From NCBI GenBank assembly GCA_041749015.1, contig JBGTCD010000096.1:5637-69636 (forward strand): 64,000 nucleotides of DNA. Reading direction: 5' to 3'. The stretch is from JBGTCD01 sp041749015. GTDB lineage: Bacteria > Bacteroidota > Bacteroidia > Cytophagales > Cyclobacteriaceae. Under the pieces are notes generated by a model, which searched no databases, was not told the DNA's origin, and saw only the letters and a list, made by a program, of their open reading frames with translations. Positions 32,506 through 41,893 of this stretch are shown piece after piece (position 1 is the first letter of the stretch; each line of letters starts with the position of its first letter). A program made the translations under genes and the position numbers.

Positions 32506-33984
32506 ATGAAATACACCCTATCCATATTACTTATTCTATGCACCATTTGCCTGTTTGGTCAGAAGGTTGAAAAGCTACCAGAGTTCAAACTCTCAAAAGA
32601 ACTGATGGAAGAAAACCTCCGCTGGCTGGCTTCCGACGAACTCCTGGGCAGGCGTACCGGTACCCCTGAAAATGACAGAGCTGCTGCATTTATTGCTGAA
32701 GAATTTCGTAAGGCAGGTGTCAAATTCCTCCCGGGTATGGACAGCTACTTCCAGCCTGTGCCTTTTGTGAAAACCACACCTGCTCCCGATGGCACTCTCA
32801 GCTGGGGGGAAAAGCAATTCAGCCAGGGCGAAGAGATGATCGTGCTGTCTTCAGGGGCTTCTTCTGCCACTGCCCAATTCGTATATGCAGGCCTGGGTCA
32901 AGCTGATAGTGATTATGAAAATCTTAATGCAAAAGATAAAATTGTAATTGTACAGGTAGGCCAGATCATGGATTTTATTTCCAAACGAAATGACAGGCTG
33001 AGGCTCGTGGCTGAAAATGGTGCTAAAGGCCTCATTGAGATTTATAACCAGCCGGTGCCCTGGCAATACATTGTTAGATATTTTAACTCTGAGCAAATTG
33101 CTCTGGATGCTGGACTGGTCACTTTGCCTGAAGGTTTTTTCCATGTGGTGATTGATGATGCAAGTAAAGAATTATTAGGAAAATCACAGGAAGATGGTAC
33201 CGGGACGATTGAATTTTCCACCTCAGGGTGTAAGGCAGAAAAGGTGATTTCCAACAATGTCGTTGGAATGATCCCTGGAAAGAATAAAAAGCTCAGGGAT
33301 GAATATGTGTTGCTCACAGCACATTATGACCATGTGGGAGCGGGCAAGGCTGCCGGAACTCCTTATACCCCGGAGGATAGTATTTTTAACGGTGCCCGTG
33401 ACAATGCCTTTGGTACGGTAGGCATCCTTTCGGCTGCAAGGGCTTTTTCTAAAAAGCCTCCTGCCCGGTCGGTGATCCTGGCGGCTGTAACTGGCGAAGA
33501 AATTGGATTGCTTGGCAGTAAATTTCTTTCTGAAAACAGCCCGGTACCTCTCGAAAAAATAATTTTTAACCTCAATAATGACGGGGCAGGATATAATGAC
33601 ACAACACTTGTAGGGGTCATTGGATATGGCAGGGTAGGGATAGATCCGCAGTTGGATAAGGCGACAGGGGCCTTCGGTCTCGAAATTGTGGCCAATCCTG
33701 CTCCTGAGCAAAACCTTTTTGACCGGTCAGATAATGTGAATTTTGCCTCAAAGGGCATACCTGCACCTACCTTTGCCCCTGGTTTCAGGCAATTTGATGA
33801 GGAGGTGATGCAATACTACCATACGCCTGCTGATGAGGCAGATGCCGTAAATTTCAATTACCTGCATAACTTCACCAGGGCGTTCGTTTATTCTGCCCGA
33901 CTCATAGCCGATATGGAAGAAGCACCAAGATGGCAAGAAGGGGACAAGTATGAAGAGGCAGGGAAGGCCTTATACGGGTATTAG
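32506..33984 (+). CDS. M28 family zinc metallopeptidase, exported
   Basis: 492 aa. A signal peptide (MKYTLSILLILCTICLFGQ) leads to a catalytic domain split by a PA-like insert (about 100-215). The zinc-site motifs of M28 are present: LLTAHYDHVG near 267, FNGARDNAFGTVGI near 297 (bridging Asp) and AVTGEEIGLLGS near 327 (general base Glu and ligand Glu), then a later Asp and a His in YYHTPADE near 440. It should act as a periplasmic or secreted aminopeptidase. The 164-bp spacer upstream contains TATTTTTG at 32394-32401, a possible -7 element. Confidence 0.93.
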   Translation: MKYTLSILLILCTICLFGQKVEKLPEFKLSKELMEENLRWLASDELLGRRTGTPENDRAAAFIAEEFRKAGVKFLPGMDSYFQPVPFVKTTPAPDGTLSWGEKQFSQGEEMIVLSSGASSATAQFVYAGLGQADSDYENLNAKDKIVIVQVGQIMDFISKRNDRLRLVAENGAKGLIEIYNQPVPWQYIVRYFNSEQIALDAGLVTLPEGFFHVVIDDASKELLGKSQEDGTGTIEFSTSGCKAEKVISNNVVGMIPGKNKKLRDEYVLLTAHYDHVGAGKAAGTPYTPEDSIFNGARDNAFGTVGILSAARAFSKKPPARSVILAAVTGEEIGLLGSKFLSENSPVPLEKIIFNLNNDGAGYNDTTLVGVIGYGRVGIDPQLDKATGAFGLEIVANPAPEQNLFDRSDNVNFASKGIPAPTFAPGFRQFDEEVMQYYHTPADEADAVNFNYLHNFTRAFVYSARLIADMEEAPRWQEGDKYEEAGKALYGY

Positions 33985-34586
33985 GAAGACGAAGGCTTCC
34001 AGTCATCTGGCAGATCGTCGAATACGTCTATATCATTCAGCGTTTCCAGTAGGTGGACATTGAGGGCAAGGTTATGGGCATCGTCCAGGGTGGCATCCAA
34101 TACCGTAGATGTGCCCCATGCTTTGTGGTCAAATAACTCCGGAATGAGATGTGTCATCCCCAAAAGGTAATAACCACCATCTCTCGCAGGACCAATCACC
34201 AGGTCCTTGTTCCCGAGGGCGGCAAAGGCATCCAGAATATGGTGTGAGCCTATTTCCAGACAGTCGGTGCCAATGATACAAACCTTACCATACCCATCCC
34301 TGAATGCCGCATCAAAGGCATGAGCCATCCTTTGCCCCAGGTCACCACCAGATTGTAGCTTCTTCAGGTATTTTTTTGATGACCACTGGTCTTCTGTATC
34401 GATAAATTCAGAATAATACAGATCGATGTCGAGGGGCAAATCTTCCGTGATCATCCTTGTATGGCTCAAAAGCCGATAAAAAATCGCCAGGGCTTTCTCA
34501 TCTCCTACTGTTTGGGCCAGCCTCGTTTTGACCTTGCCCAATTCCGGGTTTCTGAGGAAAATGATTAACTTTTCTTTTTTCATCAA
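33981..34586 (-). CDS. TIGR04282-type glycosyltransferase (arsenosugar-associated family)
   Basis: 201 aa. The opening LIIFLRNPELGKVKTRLAQT and the central VCIGTDCLEIGSHHILDAF and VIGPARDGGYYLLGM match the GT-A-like family TIGR04282, often encoded near the arsenosugar radical-SAM gene arsS. No arsS gene is in the window, so the arsenosugar role is uncertain. It is the last gene of a long minus-strand run and overlaps the convergent M28 gene by 4 nt at their stops. Confidence 0.85.
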   Translation of the reverse strand: MMKKEKLIIFLRNPELGKVKTRLAQTVGDEKALAIFYRLLSHTRMITEDLPLDIDLYYSEFIDTEDQWSSKKYLKKLQSGGDLGQRMAHAFDAAFRDGYGKVCIIGTDCLEIGSHHILDAFAALGNKDLVIGPARDGGYYLLGMTHLIPELFDHKAWGTSTVLDATLDDAHNLALNVHLLETLNDIDVFDDLPDDWKPSSS

Positions 34587-34649
34587 TTAAAGAACTTAAT
34601 TCCCTGACAAGTGGGAGCTAAACCACATTGCTAAAATTAAAATTCTTTT

Positions 34650-35168
34650 TCAATAAACTGCTTCACCCTCTATTAAAAACTTTGACCAGTTCCGGTTATA
34701 AGTATGTACCCGCTCTGTTGGGTGGCCCTTTTCATCTACCACTGTATGCCCGGTATTTTTCCATTGGAAAATCCCCCCATGGATGTTGTAAACTGTGGGA
34801 TATCCTTTTTTCAGTAAATATTCTCCCACCTTCTCACTGCGGTATCCTACCGAACAGTACACCACAATGATGCCCCCTTTGGGCAAAGTATCGAGGTTTG
34901 CGTTTTTATAATTATTATAATCCAGAAAATGGGCTCCCGGCAAATGGCTCACCTGATATTCCTCAGGTTTTCTGGTGTCGAGGATATGCACCACCGCCCC
35001 AGTGGCCAGCAGTGAGTCCAATCCTTCAGGCTGAATCCGCGGTACCGCATTCTTATATAAAGAGGAGAGCTTATCCTCAAAGTCACGGTGCTGACAGGCA
35101 GTGATTGTTCCTGTGAATAATAGGAACAGGGAAAATATAATTGTCAGGGGTTTTTTAAATCGTACCAT
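34650..35168 (-). CDS. Rhodanese-like lipoprotein
   Basis: 172 aa. The signal ends TITAC, a usable lipobox, placing it outside the cytoplasm. The rhodanese fold follows, with HILDTRKPEEYQVSHLPGAH and the active-site loop IVVYCSVGYRSEKVGEYL, where Cys is the persulfide carrier. It probably handles sulfur or a thiol on the outer side of the membrane. The start overlaps the GT87-like gene's 3' end by 25 nt, so it is part of the same operon. Confidence 0.88.
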   Translation of the reverse strand: MVRFKKPLTIIFSLFLLFTGTITACQHRDFEDKLSSLYKNAVPRIQPEGLDSLLATGAVVHILDTRKPEEYQVSHLPGAHFLDYNNYKNANLDTLPKGGIIVVYCSVGYRSEKVGEYLLKKGYPTVYNIHGGIFQWKNTGHTVVDEKGHPTERVHTYNRNWSKFLIEGEAVY

Positions 35169-36457
35169 ATTACTGCTGTTAACGTACCGTATTCCAGGAA
35201 AGTTAAAATCAATATTTCCTCATACCCTTCGACCGTGTACCCTGCATAAGTAAAAAATATCAAAAGGGACCAAACCAAAGGAAATCTCAGCCCAGCCACT
35301 GGTGCCAGGGCTACCATGGGAATGATGTACCAGGGGTGGACCGTTGTGGCGGTGGCCCAAAAAATCATATAGATAAAAATAACAGCCCTTGGTAGTGATG
35401 CTTTTGAAATTAATGAATAGGCCAATATGCTCAATCCCCCTACTAGTGCTAATGCTGGCCCGGCCCCGGCGATGATGTTATACCCTTTAAATAAATATCC
35501 TGCCTCGCGGAGGAGATAGTACAGGCTTGCATTGAATTCAAAATGGCGAAAATACAGGTCTAAGCTGGAGGCCATGCCGGAAAGCACGTCAGGCGTAATT
35601 ATCAAAATCAAAGTGCCACCTGACACAACAGTTACACCAATGACATAAACGAGTCCCCGTTTCCAACCAATGGATTTCCATAGGATGGGCAGGGCTATGG
35701 CTGGATTGAGTTTGACCAGAATTGCGAAGGAAATACCTGAAAAACCTGAAATGAATTTTTTGGAGCCTATATTATAAATAGCCCAAAGTAAAAAGGGTAA
35801 AGCGAGCCCTTCCAGGTGGAGGTTGCCAGACAGCTCCAGAATGGCCAGGGGATTAAGTGCATACCATGCTACCAGGGTCAGTGGTTTTTTGTATTTAGAC
35901 AGAAGCCTGGTAAGGAGGAGGAGGGAGGCTGCCGCGGCAATTACCATAAAGACTTTCATGATGAGAACCGGCTGATAAATATTCTCAGGCTGGCCCAGTG
36001 TGGCGAGATAAAAAAGACCTTGAGCCACCGGGGGATACACCGTGTGGTATTCCGGTGAATTCATGCTATGGAATAGGGTAGCCCATATGGGGTTGTCACT
36101 TAGGTATCCTGAGGCTATTAGTTCAGATGGGGTGTATGCAAAGGGATGAATACCCTCATGCCATAACATCCCATCCCAGATGAATCGGTAAAAGTCATCT
36201 GACAACCCAGGCAATCCAGGTATCATAAGCACCCTTAGACAGATCCCTGCCAGCACCCAGAATTTCCAGGAAAATTTTTGGTGGTGGGTGCACAAAAAAT
36301 AGTAATAAATTGCTCCAATTGACCAAAATGACAATAATTGAAGGTTGTCTTCTCGTGATGTAAAATGATAAATCAATAATAAAATAATCGCTAAACCTGC
36401 AAGCAAGAAGAAGGTCAGGAAAAATCGATTAGGCTGATTTTTTTGGCTTAAATTCAA
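35144..36457 (-). CDS. GT87-like polyprenol-phosphate-mannose-dependent glycosyltransferase
   Basis: 437 aa integral membrane protein with about 11 spans, GT-C architecture. The first outer loop has SDDFYRFIWDGMLWHEGIHP, the Asp-Asp motif of GT-C catalytic loops, and HTVYPPVAQGLFYLATLG resembles GT87/alpha-mannosyltransferases. A late loop holds HPWYIIPM. It would use a lipid-linked sugar on the outer face of the inner membrane. The DPM-like GT2 encoded two genes upstream could supply that donor. Confidence 0.82.
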   Translation of the reverse strand: MNLSQKNQPNRFFLTFFLLAGLAIILLLIYHFTSREDNLQLLSFWSIGAIYYYFLCTHHQKFSWKFWVLAGICLRVLMIPGLPGLSDDFYRFIWDGMLWHEGIHPFAYTPSELIASGYLSDNPIWATLFHSMNSPEYHTVYPPVAQGLFYLATLGQPENIYQPVLIMKVFMVIAAAASLLLLTRLLSKYKKPLTLVAWYALNPLAILELSGNLHLEGLALPFLLWAIYNIGSKKFISGFSGISFAILVKLNPAIALPILWKSIGWKRGLVYVIGVTVVSGGTLILIITPDVLSGMASSLDLYFRHFEFNASLYYLLREAGYLFKGYNIIAGAGPALALVGGLSILAYSLISKASLPRAVIFIYMIFWATATTVHPWYIIPMVALAPVAGLRFPLVWSLLIFFTYAGYTVEGYEEILILTFLEYGTLTAVIWYDLKNP

Positions 36458-36469
36458 AATGATGGAAGT

Positions 36470-37945
36470 CTAAAATTTATCAGGTGTCAATTTAATTGGT
36501 CTTACTGATTGATAAAACACAGCAGAAAATCCTAAAAATAACATGGTATGAAAAAATATTAGCCCTATATCATTAATGTAAATACCTAAAAATATGGCGC
36601 CAAGAAAATATAAGGATAAAAGCCCTTCAACAAAAACGCCTTTTGTCAATTTAGCTTTCAAATAAATATTATTGGCCCATAGATCGCTTTTGTTAATAAC
36701 ATTAAACTTCGGGGTTCTGATAAAAGGGGTTTTGATCTTAAGAAATCCTTCAGATACGGCTACTGCATTGTGAAGGGACAGGCCCATGGACATGGCAAGA
36801 AAAGTAGGGAAAATAACCAAAAACTTCCATAAGGGGGCCTCTGGGTTGAGCCTTTTCCAGGCATTCCAGTAAAAGACCACAATGGCCATAAAACCAACTA
36901 AAAATACGATGCCAAGATTGAACACCCAATTCAGATGAGGATTGAGGTACTTTAGCCATAATAATGGTACGCTGATAATGGAAGCTACCAGAAGAAAAAG
37001 GAATACTGAACTATTCAGCAGGTGAAAAGCCGCATGAAATTTGTTCTTCAGCGGCAATTCTGATCTCAGGATTTCCCCCAAATGCTTCCTGGCCGTCTCT
37101 GCAGCCCCTTTGTTCCAACGGTACTGCTGGGATTTTATAGCATCCATTACTATGGGCAGTTCAGCAGGCGCCACTACATCTTCGAGGTAATTAAACTTCC
37201 AGCCTTTCATCTGGGCTCTGTAGCTTAAATCGAGGTCTTCGGTAAGGGTATCTTGCGACCATCCTCCGGCATCTGCTATGCAGGCCCTTCTCCACACTCC
37301 CGCTGTACCATTAAAGTTAATAAAGCTTCCGGCATGGCTGCGGCCACCCTGCTCTATAGTAAAATGCGCATCAAGGCCAAATGCCTGAAGCCGGGTGAGG
37401 AGGGAATACTCTTTATTGATATGACCCCACCGTGCTTGTACTACCCCAATTTTTTCATCATCAAACCAGGGCATGGTTTTTTCCAGAAAATCAGGCTCAG
37501 GGAGAAAATCCGCATCAAAAATTCCGAAAAAATCTCCGTCACTGATGGTCATCCCATAAGCCAGGGCTCCGGCTTTGAAGCCTTCACGGGTGCCCCTTCT
37601 GATATGCTTAATCCGGTCGTCAGCTAGTTCCTTCAGAATATTGTCGATGATTTGGATTGTTTCGTCTGTTGAATCATCCAGTATCTGGATTTCAAGTTTT
37701 TTTTCCGGATACCTGATTTCACTGACTTTTTTGATTAATCTTTCCACCACATACTTTTCATTATACACTGGCAGTTGGATGGTTACTTTTGGCGCTTCAT
37801 CAAATTTAAAATCATGTTCTTTCTCAGAAACAGGGGATTTACGGGCCTTTTGGTAATGCCAGGAGAGGTGAAGTTGCCCAAGACTGAATAAAAAAATAAA
37901 GGTGAGCCCGACAAAATAAAATCCTAAAAGTATGGCAGTGATCAT
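36470..37945 (-). CDS. Processive family-2 glycosyltransferase, cellulose-synthase-like
   Basis: 491 aa. An N-terminal membrane segment precedes a GT2 catalytic domain (about 45-290) with TIQLPVYNEKYVVERLIKKV, IFDADFLPEPD (metal-binding DxD), TEDLDLSYRAQMKGW (catalytic Asp) and QQYRWNKG (the Q-x-x-RW motif of processive enzymes). At least four membrane segments follow. Such CESA/CSLA-like enzymes make and export beta-linked glycans or glycosylate lipids. The product is unknown. It overlaps the upstream GT2 gene by 4 nt. Confidence 0.9.
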   Translation of the reverse strand: MITAILLGFYFVGLTFIFLFSLGQLHLSWHYQKARKSPVSEKEHDFKFDEAPKVTIQLPVYNEKYVVERLIKKVSEIRYPEKKLEIQILDDSTDETIQIIDNILKELADDRIKHIRRGTREGFKAGALAYGMTISDGDFFGIFDADFLPEPDFLEKTMPWFDDEKIGVVQARWGHINKEYSLLTRLQAFGLDAHFTIEQGGRSHAGSFINFNGTAGVWRRACIADAGGWSQDTLTEDLDLSYRAQMKGWKFNYLEDVVAPAELPIVMDAIKSQQYRWNKGAAETARKHLGEILRSELPLKNKFHAAFHLLNSSVFLFLLVASIISVPLLWLKYLNPHLNWVFNLGIVFLVGFMAIVVFYWNAWKRLNPEAPLWKFLVIFPTFLAMSMGLSLHNAVAVSEGFLKIKTPFIRTPKFNVINKSDLWANNIYLKAKLTKGVFVEGLLSLYFLGAIFLGIYINDIGLIFFHTMLFLGFSAVFYQSVRPIKLTPDKF

Positions 37946-38646
37946 CGGTATTTAAAAATTGTGTAAATGATTTTATATCCTGCCATGATGGTGCCTTTTA
38001 CAGTGCCTGAAATTTTAGAAAATCCCACCCTATTGCGGTAATGGGCCGGTACTTCCATATAAGAGATACGAGCTTTGGCAGCTTTTAGCTGCATCTCTAC
38101 CGTCCACCCGTAGGTTTTATCCTGCATATTCAGTGCATTAAGGGCATTAAGCTTTATGGCTCTGAACGGCCCCAGATCCGTAAATTTAGCATCATAAATC
38201 CATCGCATAAGCCTGGTGGCCAGCCAGTTGCCAAATACTTGTTGTGGGGTCATTGATCCCTTTTCTCTATTGCCTAATGCTCTGGACCCGATGACCAGTT
38301 CGGCTTGTCCGGCCAGAATCGGCGCAACGAGCTCAGGGAGCTGCTCCGGATAGTCAGAGTGGTCGGCATCAATGAATACCACAATCTCTGGCTTAGGCTC
38401 GTGGTCGTTGATATATTGTATCCCCTTCAGGCAGGCTCTACCGTAACCCTTCTCTGCTTCCCTGAGCACGGTTGCACCTCCGGCTCTGGCATTCCGCTCT
38501 GTATCATCGGTAGAGGCATTGTTGACCACTACCACCTCCTCGACCCAACCATCTGGAATTTCCTTCAGTACCTGGCTGATCCCGTTTTCCTCATTGAATG
38601 CCGGGATGATCACTTTAATAATGGGTTTGTTTCCCGGTATTTTCAC
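37942..38646 (-). CDS. GT2 glycosyltransferase, dolichyl/polyprenyl-phosphate sugar synthase-like
   Basis: 234 aa, no membrane span. GT-A motifs: IKVIIPAFNEENGISQVLKE, VVVNNASTDDTERNA, VVFIDADHSDYPEQLPELV (the DxD) and FTDLGPFRAIKLNALNALNM. The overall form is that of DPM1-like enzymes that make polyprenyl-phosphate mannose or glucose at the cytoplasmic face. This fits the GT-C transferase encoded two genes downstream, which needs such a donor. It lies 14 nt after the ferredoxin-like membrane protein gene. Confidence 0.88.
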   Translation of the reverse strand: MKIPGNKPIIKVIIPAFNEENGISQVLKEIPDGWVEEVVVVNNASTDDTERNARAGGATVLREAEKGYGRACLKGIQYINDHEPKPEIVVFIDADHSDYPEQLPELVAPILAGQAELVIGSRALGNREKGSMTPQQVFGNWLATRLMRWIYDAKFTDLGPFRAIKLNALNALNMQDKTYGWTVEMQLKAAKARISYMEVPAHYRNRVGFSKISGTVKGTIMAGYKIIYTIFKYR

Positions 38647-38660
38647 CCTGCAATATTAAT

Positions 38661-40469
38661 TTATTTTTCCAGGGTAATGCTGTCATTTCCTATTAAAATA
38701 GGCTTATTGAACCGCCCTTCCTCGTCCCTGTTTTCGAGATTTAACACGCCTCTGGGGCAAACAGATGAACAGATGCCGCAGCCTACACAAGAGGCCCGGA
38801 TGATGTTCTGCCCACGCTGGGCGTACCACCGCACATCAATACCCATCTCACAATAGACCGAACAGTTACCGCAGGAGATGCACTGACCACCGTTAGTAGT
38901 GATCCGGAATCGTGACTTGAATCGCTGGACTATCCCCAGGTAGGCCGCCAGCGGACAGCCAAACCGGCACCAGACCCTGTTGCCCATCAAGGGATAAAAT
39001 CCGGTGCCTACCACTCCTGCAAATCCTGCACCGATCCAAGCCCCGTACCATTCCCTCAAGCCATAAGAACTGACACCCAAAATCTCGGAAGAGCCCGTCC
39101 AATAGGTGTACAACACACCCGCGGTCATCACCACTGCCAGCACCAGCACCCCATGCACCATCCACCGCTCTACTTTCCAGGCCCCGAGGCTGCGGTCAGA
39201 GAGTTGGCGGTAGGGGTCACCAAGTGTTTCGGCCAGACCCCCACACCCACATACCCAGGAGCAGTACCATCTTTTTCCAAAGAAATAAACCAGGACAGGT
39301 ACCGCAATTATGATCAGGGCAGTGCCCCAACCAAGCATAAATATGCCAAGCGTTCCAGACTCTATCATTTCGTTGATTCTGGTATCGAAGAAAAAGGAAT
39401 AATCCAGGGGCCAGATATTTTTAAAATCGTGATAAGGCTTATTGAGCCTGATCAAAATCTCCGGGATGAGAAAGGCGAAGGCGGTCTGAAAGAACATCAC
39501 CGAAATGGTTCTGATGATTTGGTACTTGCTATGACGGTATTTTATGATCATCCTCACGCCCATGACCAGGATGGCAAGGGTATATATATATCCGTAAAGG
39601 AAAAACTGCCCGGCCTCACTGCCCTTGATCCAATGGCTGATGGGGTCTACCATGATCACCCAATTGACCATATGTTCCGGGGCGAAATAAAGCACTATGT
39701 AAAATAATATCAGGAAACTGCCTGTGATGATACCAAGCCATCCCCTGTTCGTCATAGACCGGTGAAAAATCCCATTATTTTTAATCCCGGGGTGCTCCGT
39801 TTTTAACCTGGGAAGAAATATCAAAAGAGCGCCAATGATGCAAAGGCCGTAAGTCAACATCAGGAATAATCCCGGCCTTTTATTTACTGGATTGGTAGAT
39901 GATGCTCTTGCAATGTCGTAGCGGAGGCTTTTTTGCTCATATCGGTCAAAGCCTTTTTTCGAGTTGATCTCGTAAGAAATGATATTCTTATTGACCTCAC
40001 GGAGTCTTTCTTTCAAATCAGCACTACTTTCGAAGGTCTGACCTTCCAGCCACCCTCCATAATCTTTGAGAGCATTTTCCCTAAACTGGTCTTTTTCCCT
40101 ATCACCAAAGAAATCCTCTGCTAGATTGAAATCCACTACCTTCTTTTCATTGAGAAGCGTCACGGATAGCTTTTCCAGGTCACTATCCGAAAAGCTGTAG
40201 GTTAAGTTTTGACTGTCATTGACCTGCTCTATAGCCTTGTCCAGGTCGCTTATCAAGCCAAAAGAAAACCTGTAAGTGCCGGGCTCAAAAGCCTCGATAA
40301 GCATCCGACTCTTTTCGTTATCACCGGCGACCTTGGCTAAGGTTGCTTCATCAACCTTATATTCACCCAAAAACTGAGAGATAAGGAAAAAACCAAATCC
40401 AATGATAAATAGCGTATACCCTAATTTTTCTATTGGCTTCCTCATAGTCCTGCAATTTTTTGAAACCAA
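38661..40469 (-). CDS. Membrane 4Fe-4S ferredoxin protein, NapH/NosR-like
   Basis: 602 aa. An N-terminal anchor (about 10-27) precedes an extracytoplasmic domain of about 170 residues, then about six membrane segments. Between them are CSWVCGCGG and CRFGCPLAAYLG, the CxxxC(P) motifs of NapH/NosR, and at the C-terminus two 4Fe-4S sites, CISCGNCSVYC and CVGCGICSSVCP. This is a membrane electron-transfer protein. The start overlaps the FAD oxidoreductase gene by 28 nt, so the two likely form a reductase-to-membrane chain. No nitrate or nitrous oxide reductase gene is adjacent; the electron acceptor is unknown. Confidence 0.88.
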   Translation of the reverse strand: MVSKNCRTMRKPIEKLGYTLFIIGFGFFLISQFLGEYKVDEATLAKVAGDNEKSRMLIEAFEPGTYRFSFGLISDLDKAIEQVNDSQNLTYSFSDSDLEKLSVTLLNEKKVVDFNLAEDFFGDREKDQFRENALKDYGGWLEGQTFESSADLKERLREVNKNIISYEINSKKGFDRYEQKSLRYDIARASSTNPVNKRPGLFLMLTYGLCIIGALLIFLPRLKTEHPGIKNNGIFHRSMTNRGWLGIITGSFLILFYIVLYFAPEHMVNWVIMVDPISHWIKGSEAGQFFLYGYIYTLAILVMGVRMIIKYRHSKYQIIRTISVMFFQTAFAFLIPEILIRLNKPYHDFKNIWPLDYSFFFDTRINEMIESGTLGIFMLGWGTALIIIAVPVLVYFFGKRWYCSWVCGCGGLAETLGDPYRQLSDRSLGAWKVERWMVHGVLVLAVVMTAGVLYTYWTGSSEILGVSSYGLREWYGAWIGAGFAGVVGTGFYPLMGNRVWCRFGCPLAAYLGIVQRFKSRFRITTNGGQCISCGNCSVYCEMGIDVRWYAQRGQNIIRASCVGCGICSSVCPRGVLNLENRDEEGRFNKPILIGNDSITLEK

Positions 40470-41779
40470 TGATTCGATTTTTTTAAGGGAACTGCCATAT
40501 CAGGAAATTTTTCATTGAAGTGTGACTTGATTTCTTTTTCATGCCGGGTAAAAAACTCCGGATCGAAGTGCGCTGTTTCCCACTGGTCGATTACTTCGCG
40601 AATGGTCTTTTCTTCCCTAATCCACTGGTCCAGCAACTCGTGACGGATCCGCATATCGAGGGTATTAACACCGATCAACGCTTTAGATTTTTTTTCAAAT
40701 ACAAAGTGCAGGCACTTGCGGCCCTCCTCATGGGTCCAAACAAAACTTTCCTCGTGATCCTGATCTTCAGGCATTACATACCCATAGGTCTGATATTCAA
40801 TATCCAGGAATTTGGCAGAATTGAACCAAACTCCCGGTTTGTATGCCGTGCGCTTACCGGTGATGGTAGCGGCTACTGTTTCGCCCATCATCCGGGCGGT
40901 ATACCATACCTGCTCAATAGGCCTCCGTCCCGGCATGGGATTTTGATGCTCGGCACAGTCTCCGATGGCATATACATCAGGGTAGTTGGTCTCCAGATAC
41001 TCGTTGACTTTAATGCCTTTATTGGTCGCGATGAGACTATCTTTAACGAAATCGATGTTAGGACTTACCCCGGCAGTGAGGCCTACAAACTCGCAGAGTA
41101 TGGCTTCGTCTTTGTCGGTGACAACAGCCTTGACCCTGCCTTTTTCATCGGAGAGAATTTCCTTCAATTCTGTTTCGAGACGCAAGTCTATACCGTGCTC
41201 CCGAATATGGGATGAGATTATGGTCGTTTCAGGTTTAGGCAGCACATTATCCCAAAAGCTGTTTTCCCTCACGAGAAAGGTTACGGGGATATTTCTGGAT
41301 TGGAGCATCTCTGCCATCTCGATCCCAATAAGACCTCCGCCCACTATGACAGCCCGTTTAATATTTTTGGTATTTTCCTCCATGAGTTGAAGGTCTTGAT
41401 AGCTGTACATGCCCTGGACTCCAGCCAGATCCTGACCCGGCCAGCCAAATTTATTGGATCTGGAGCCTGTGGCAAGAATGAGGATATCAAATGCTACAGT
41501 ATCACCATTTTCCAAGGTGAGATTTTTGGCTTTTGGGTCCACCGACTTCACATAAGCCCTCAGGAGGTCGATTCGGTTTTTTTTCCAGAAAAAGTCCTCA
41601 TATGGCTTAGTATGTTCGTAAGTCATGTGGCCCATGTAGATGTACATGAGGGCCGTCCGGGACCAGAAGTAGTCGGTCTCTGCTGATATGACGGTAATCC
41701 GGAAGTCACTCTGCTTGCGAATATGTCTTGCAGCTGTGATGCCACCTACGCCGTTGCCGATGATTACGATATGTTTCAT
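40442..41779 (-). CDS. FAD/NAD(P)-dependent oxidoreductase
   Basis: About 445 aa from the preferred start at 41779 (MKHIVIIGNGVGGITAARHI), which places the FAD-binding GNGVGG at the N-terminus as usual. A longer frame to 41833 adds 18 unlikely residues. The second nucleotide site is RAVIVGGGLIGIEMAEML near 150 and the FAD ATG motif is PDVYAIGDCAEH near 285. The family resembles rubredoxin/ferredoxin reductases and the N-terminal part of nitrite reductases. Adjacent, overlapping NapH-like ferredoxin gene suggests NAD(P)H electrons pass to that protein. Confidence 0.88.
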   Translation of the reverse strand: MKHIVIIGNGVGGITAARHIRKQSDFRITVISAETDYFWSRTALMYIYMGHMTYEHTKPYEDFFWKKNRIDLLRAYVKSVDPKAKNLTLENGDTVAFDILILATGSRSNKFGWPGQDLAGVQGMYSYQDLQLMEENTKNIKRAVIVGGGLIGIEMAEMLQSRNIPVTFLVRENSFWDNVLPKPETTIISSHIREHGIDLRLETELKEILSDEKGRVKAVVTDKDEAILCEFVGLTAGVSPNIDFVKDSLIATNKGIKVNEYLETNYPDVYAIGDCAEHQNPMPGRRPIEQVWYTARMMGETVAATITGKRTAYKPGVWFNSAKFLDIEYQTYGYVMPEDQDHEESFVWTHEEGRKCLHFVFEKKSKALIGVNTLDMRIRHELLDQWIREEKTIREVIDQWETAHFDPEFFTRHEKEIKSHFNEKFPDMAVPLKKSNHWFQKIAGL

Positions 41780-41893
41780 TCCTTTTACAAATGTCCCGAT
41801 CTGTAATTTGAATATTTGTCCCGTTAATGACAAAAGATAAAGCTTAAATCGGAGGTTTTGGAATGAACCTTGGATTTAAATCCTATCTACATT

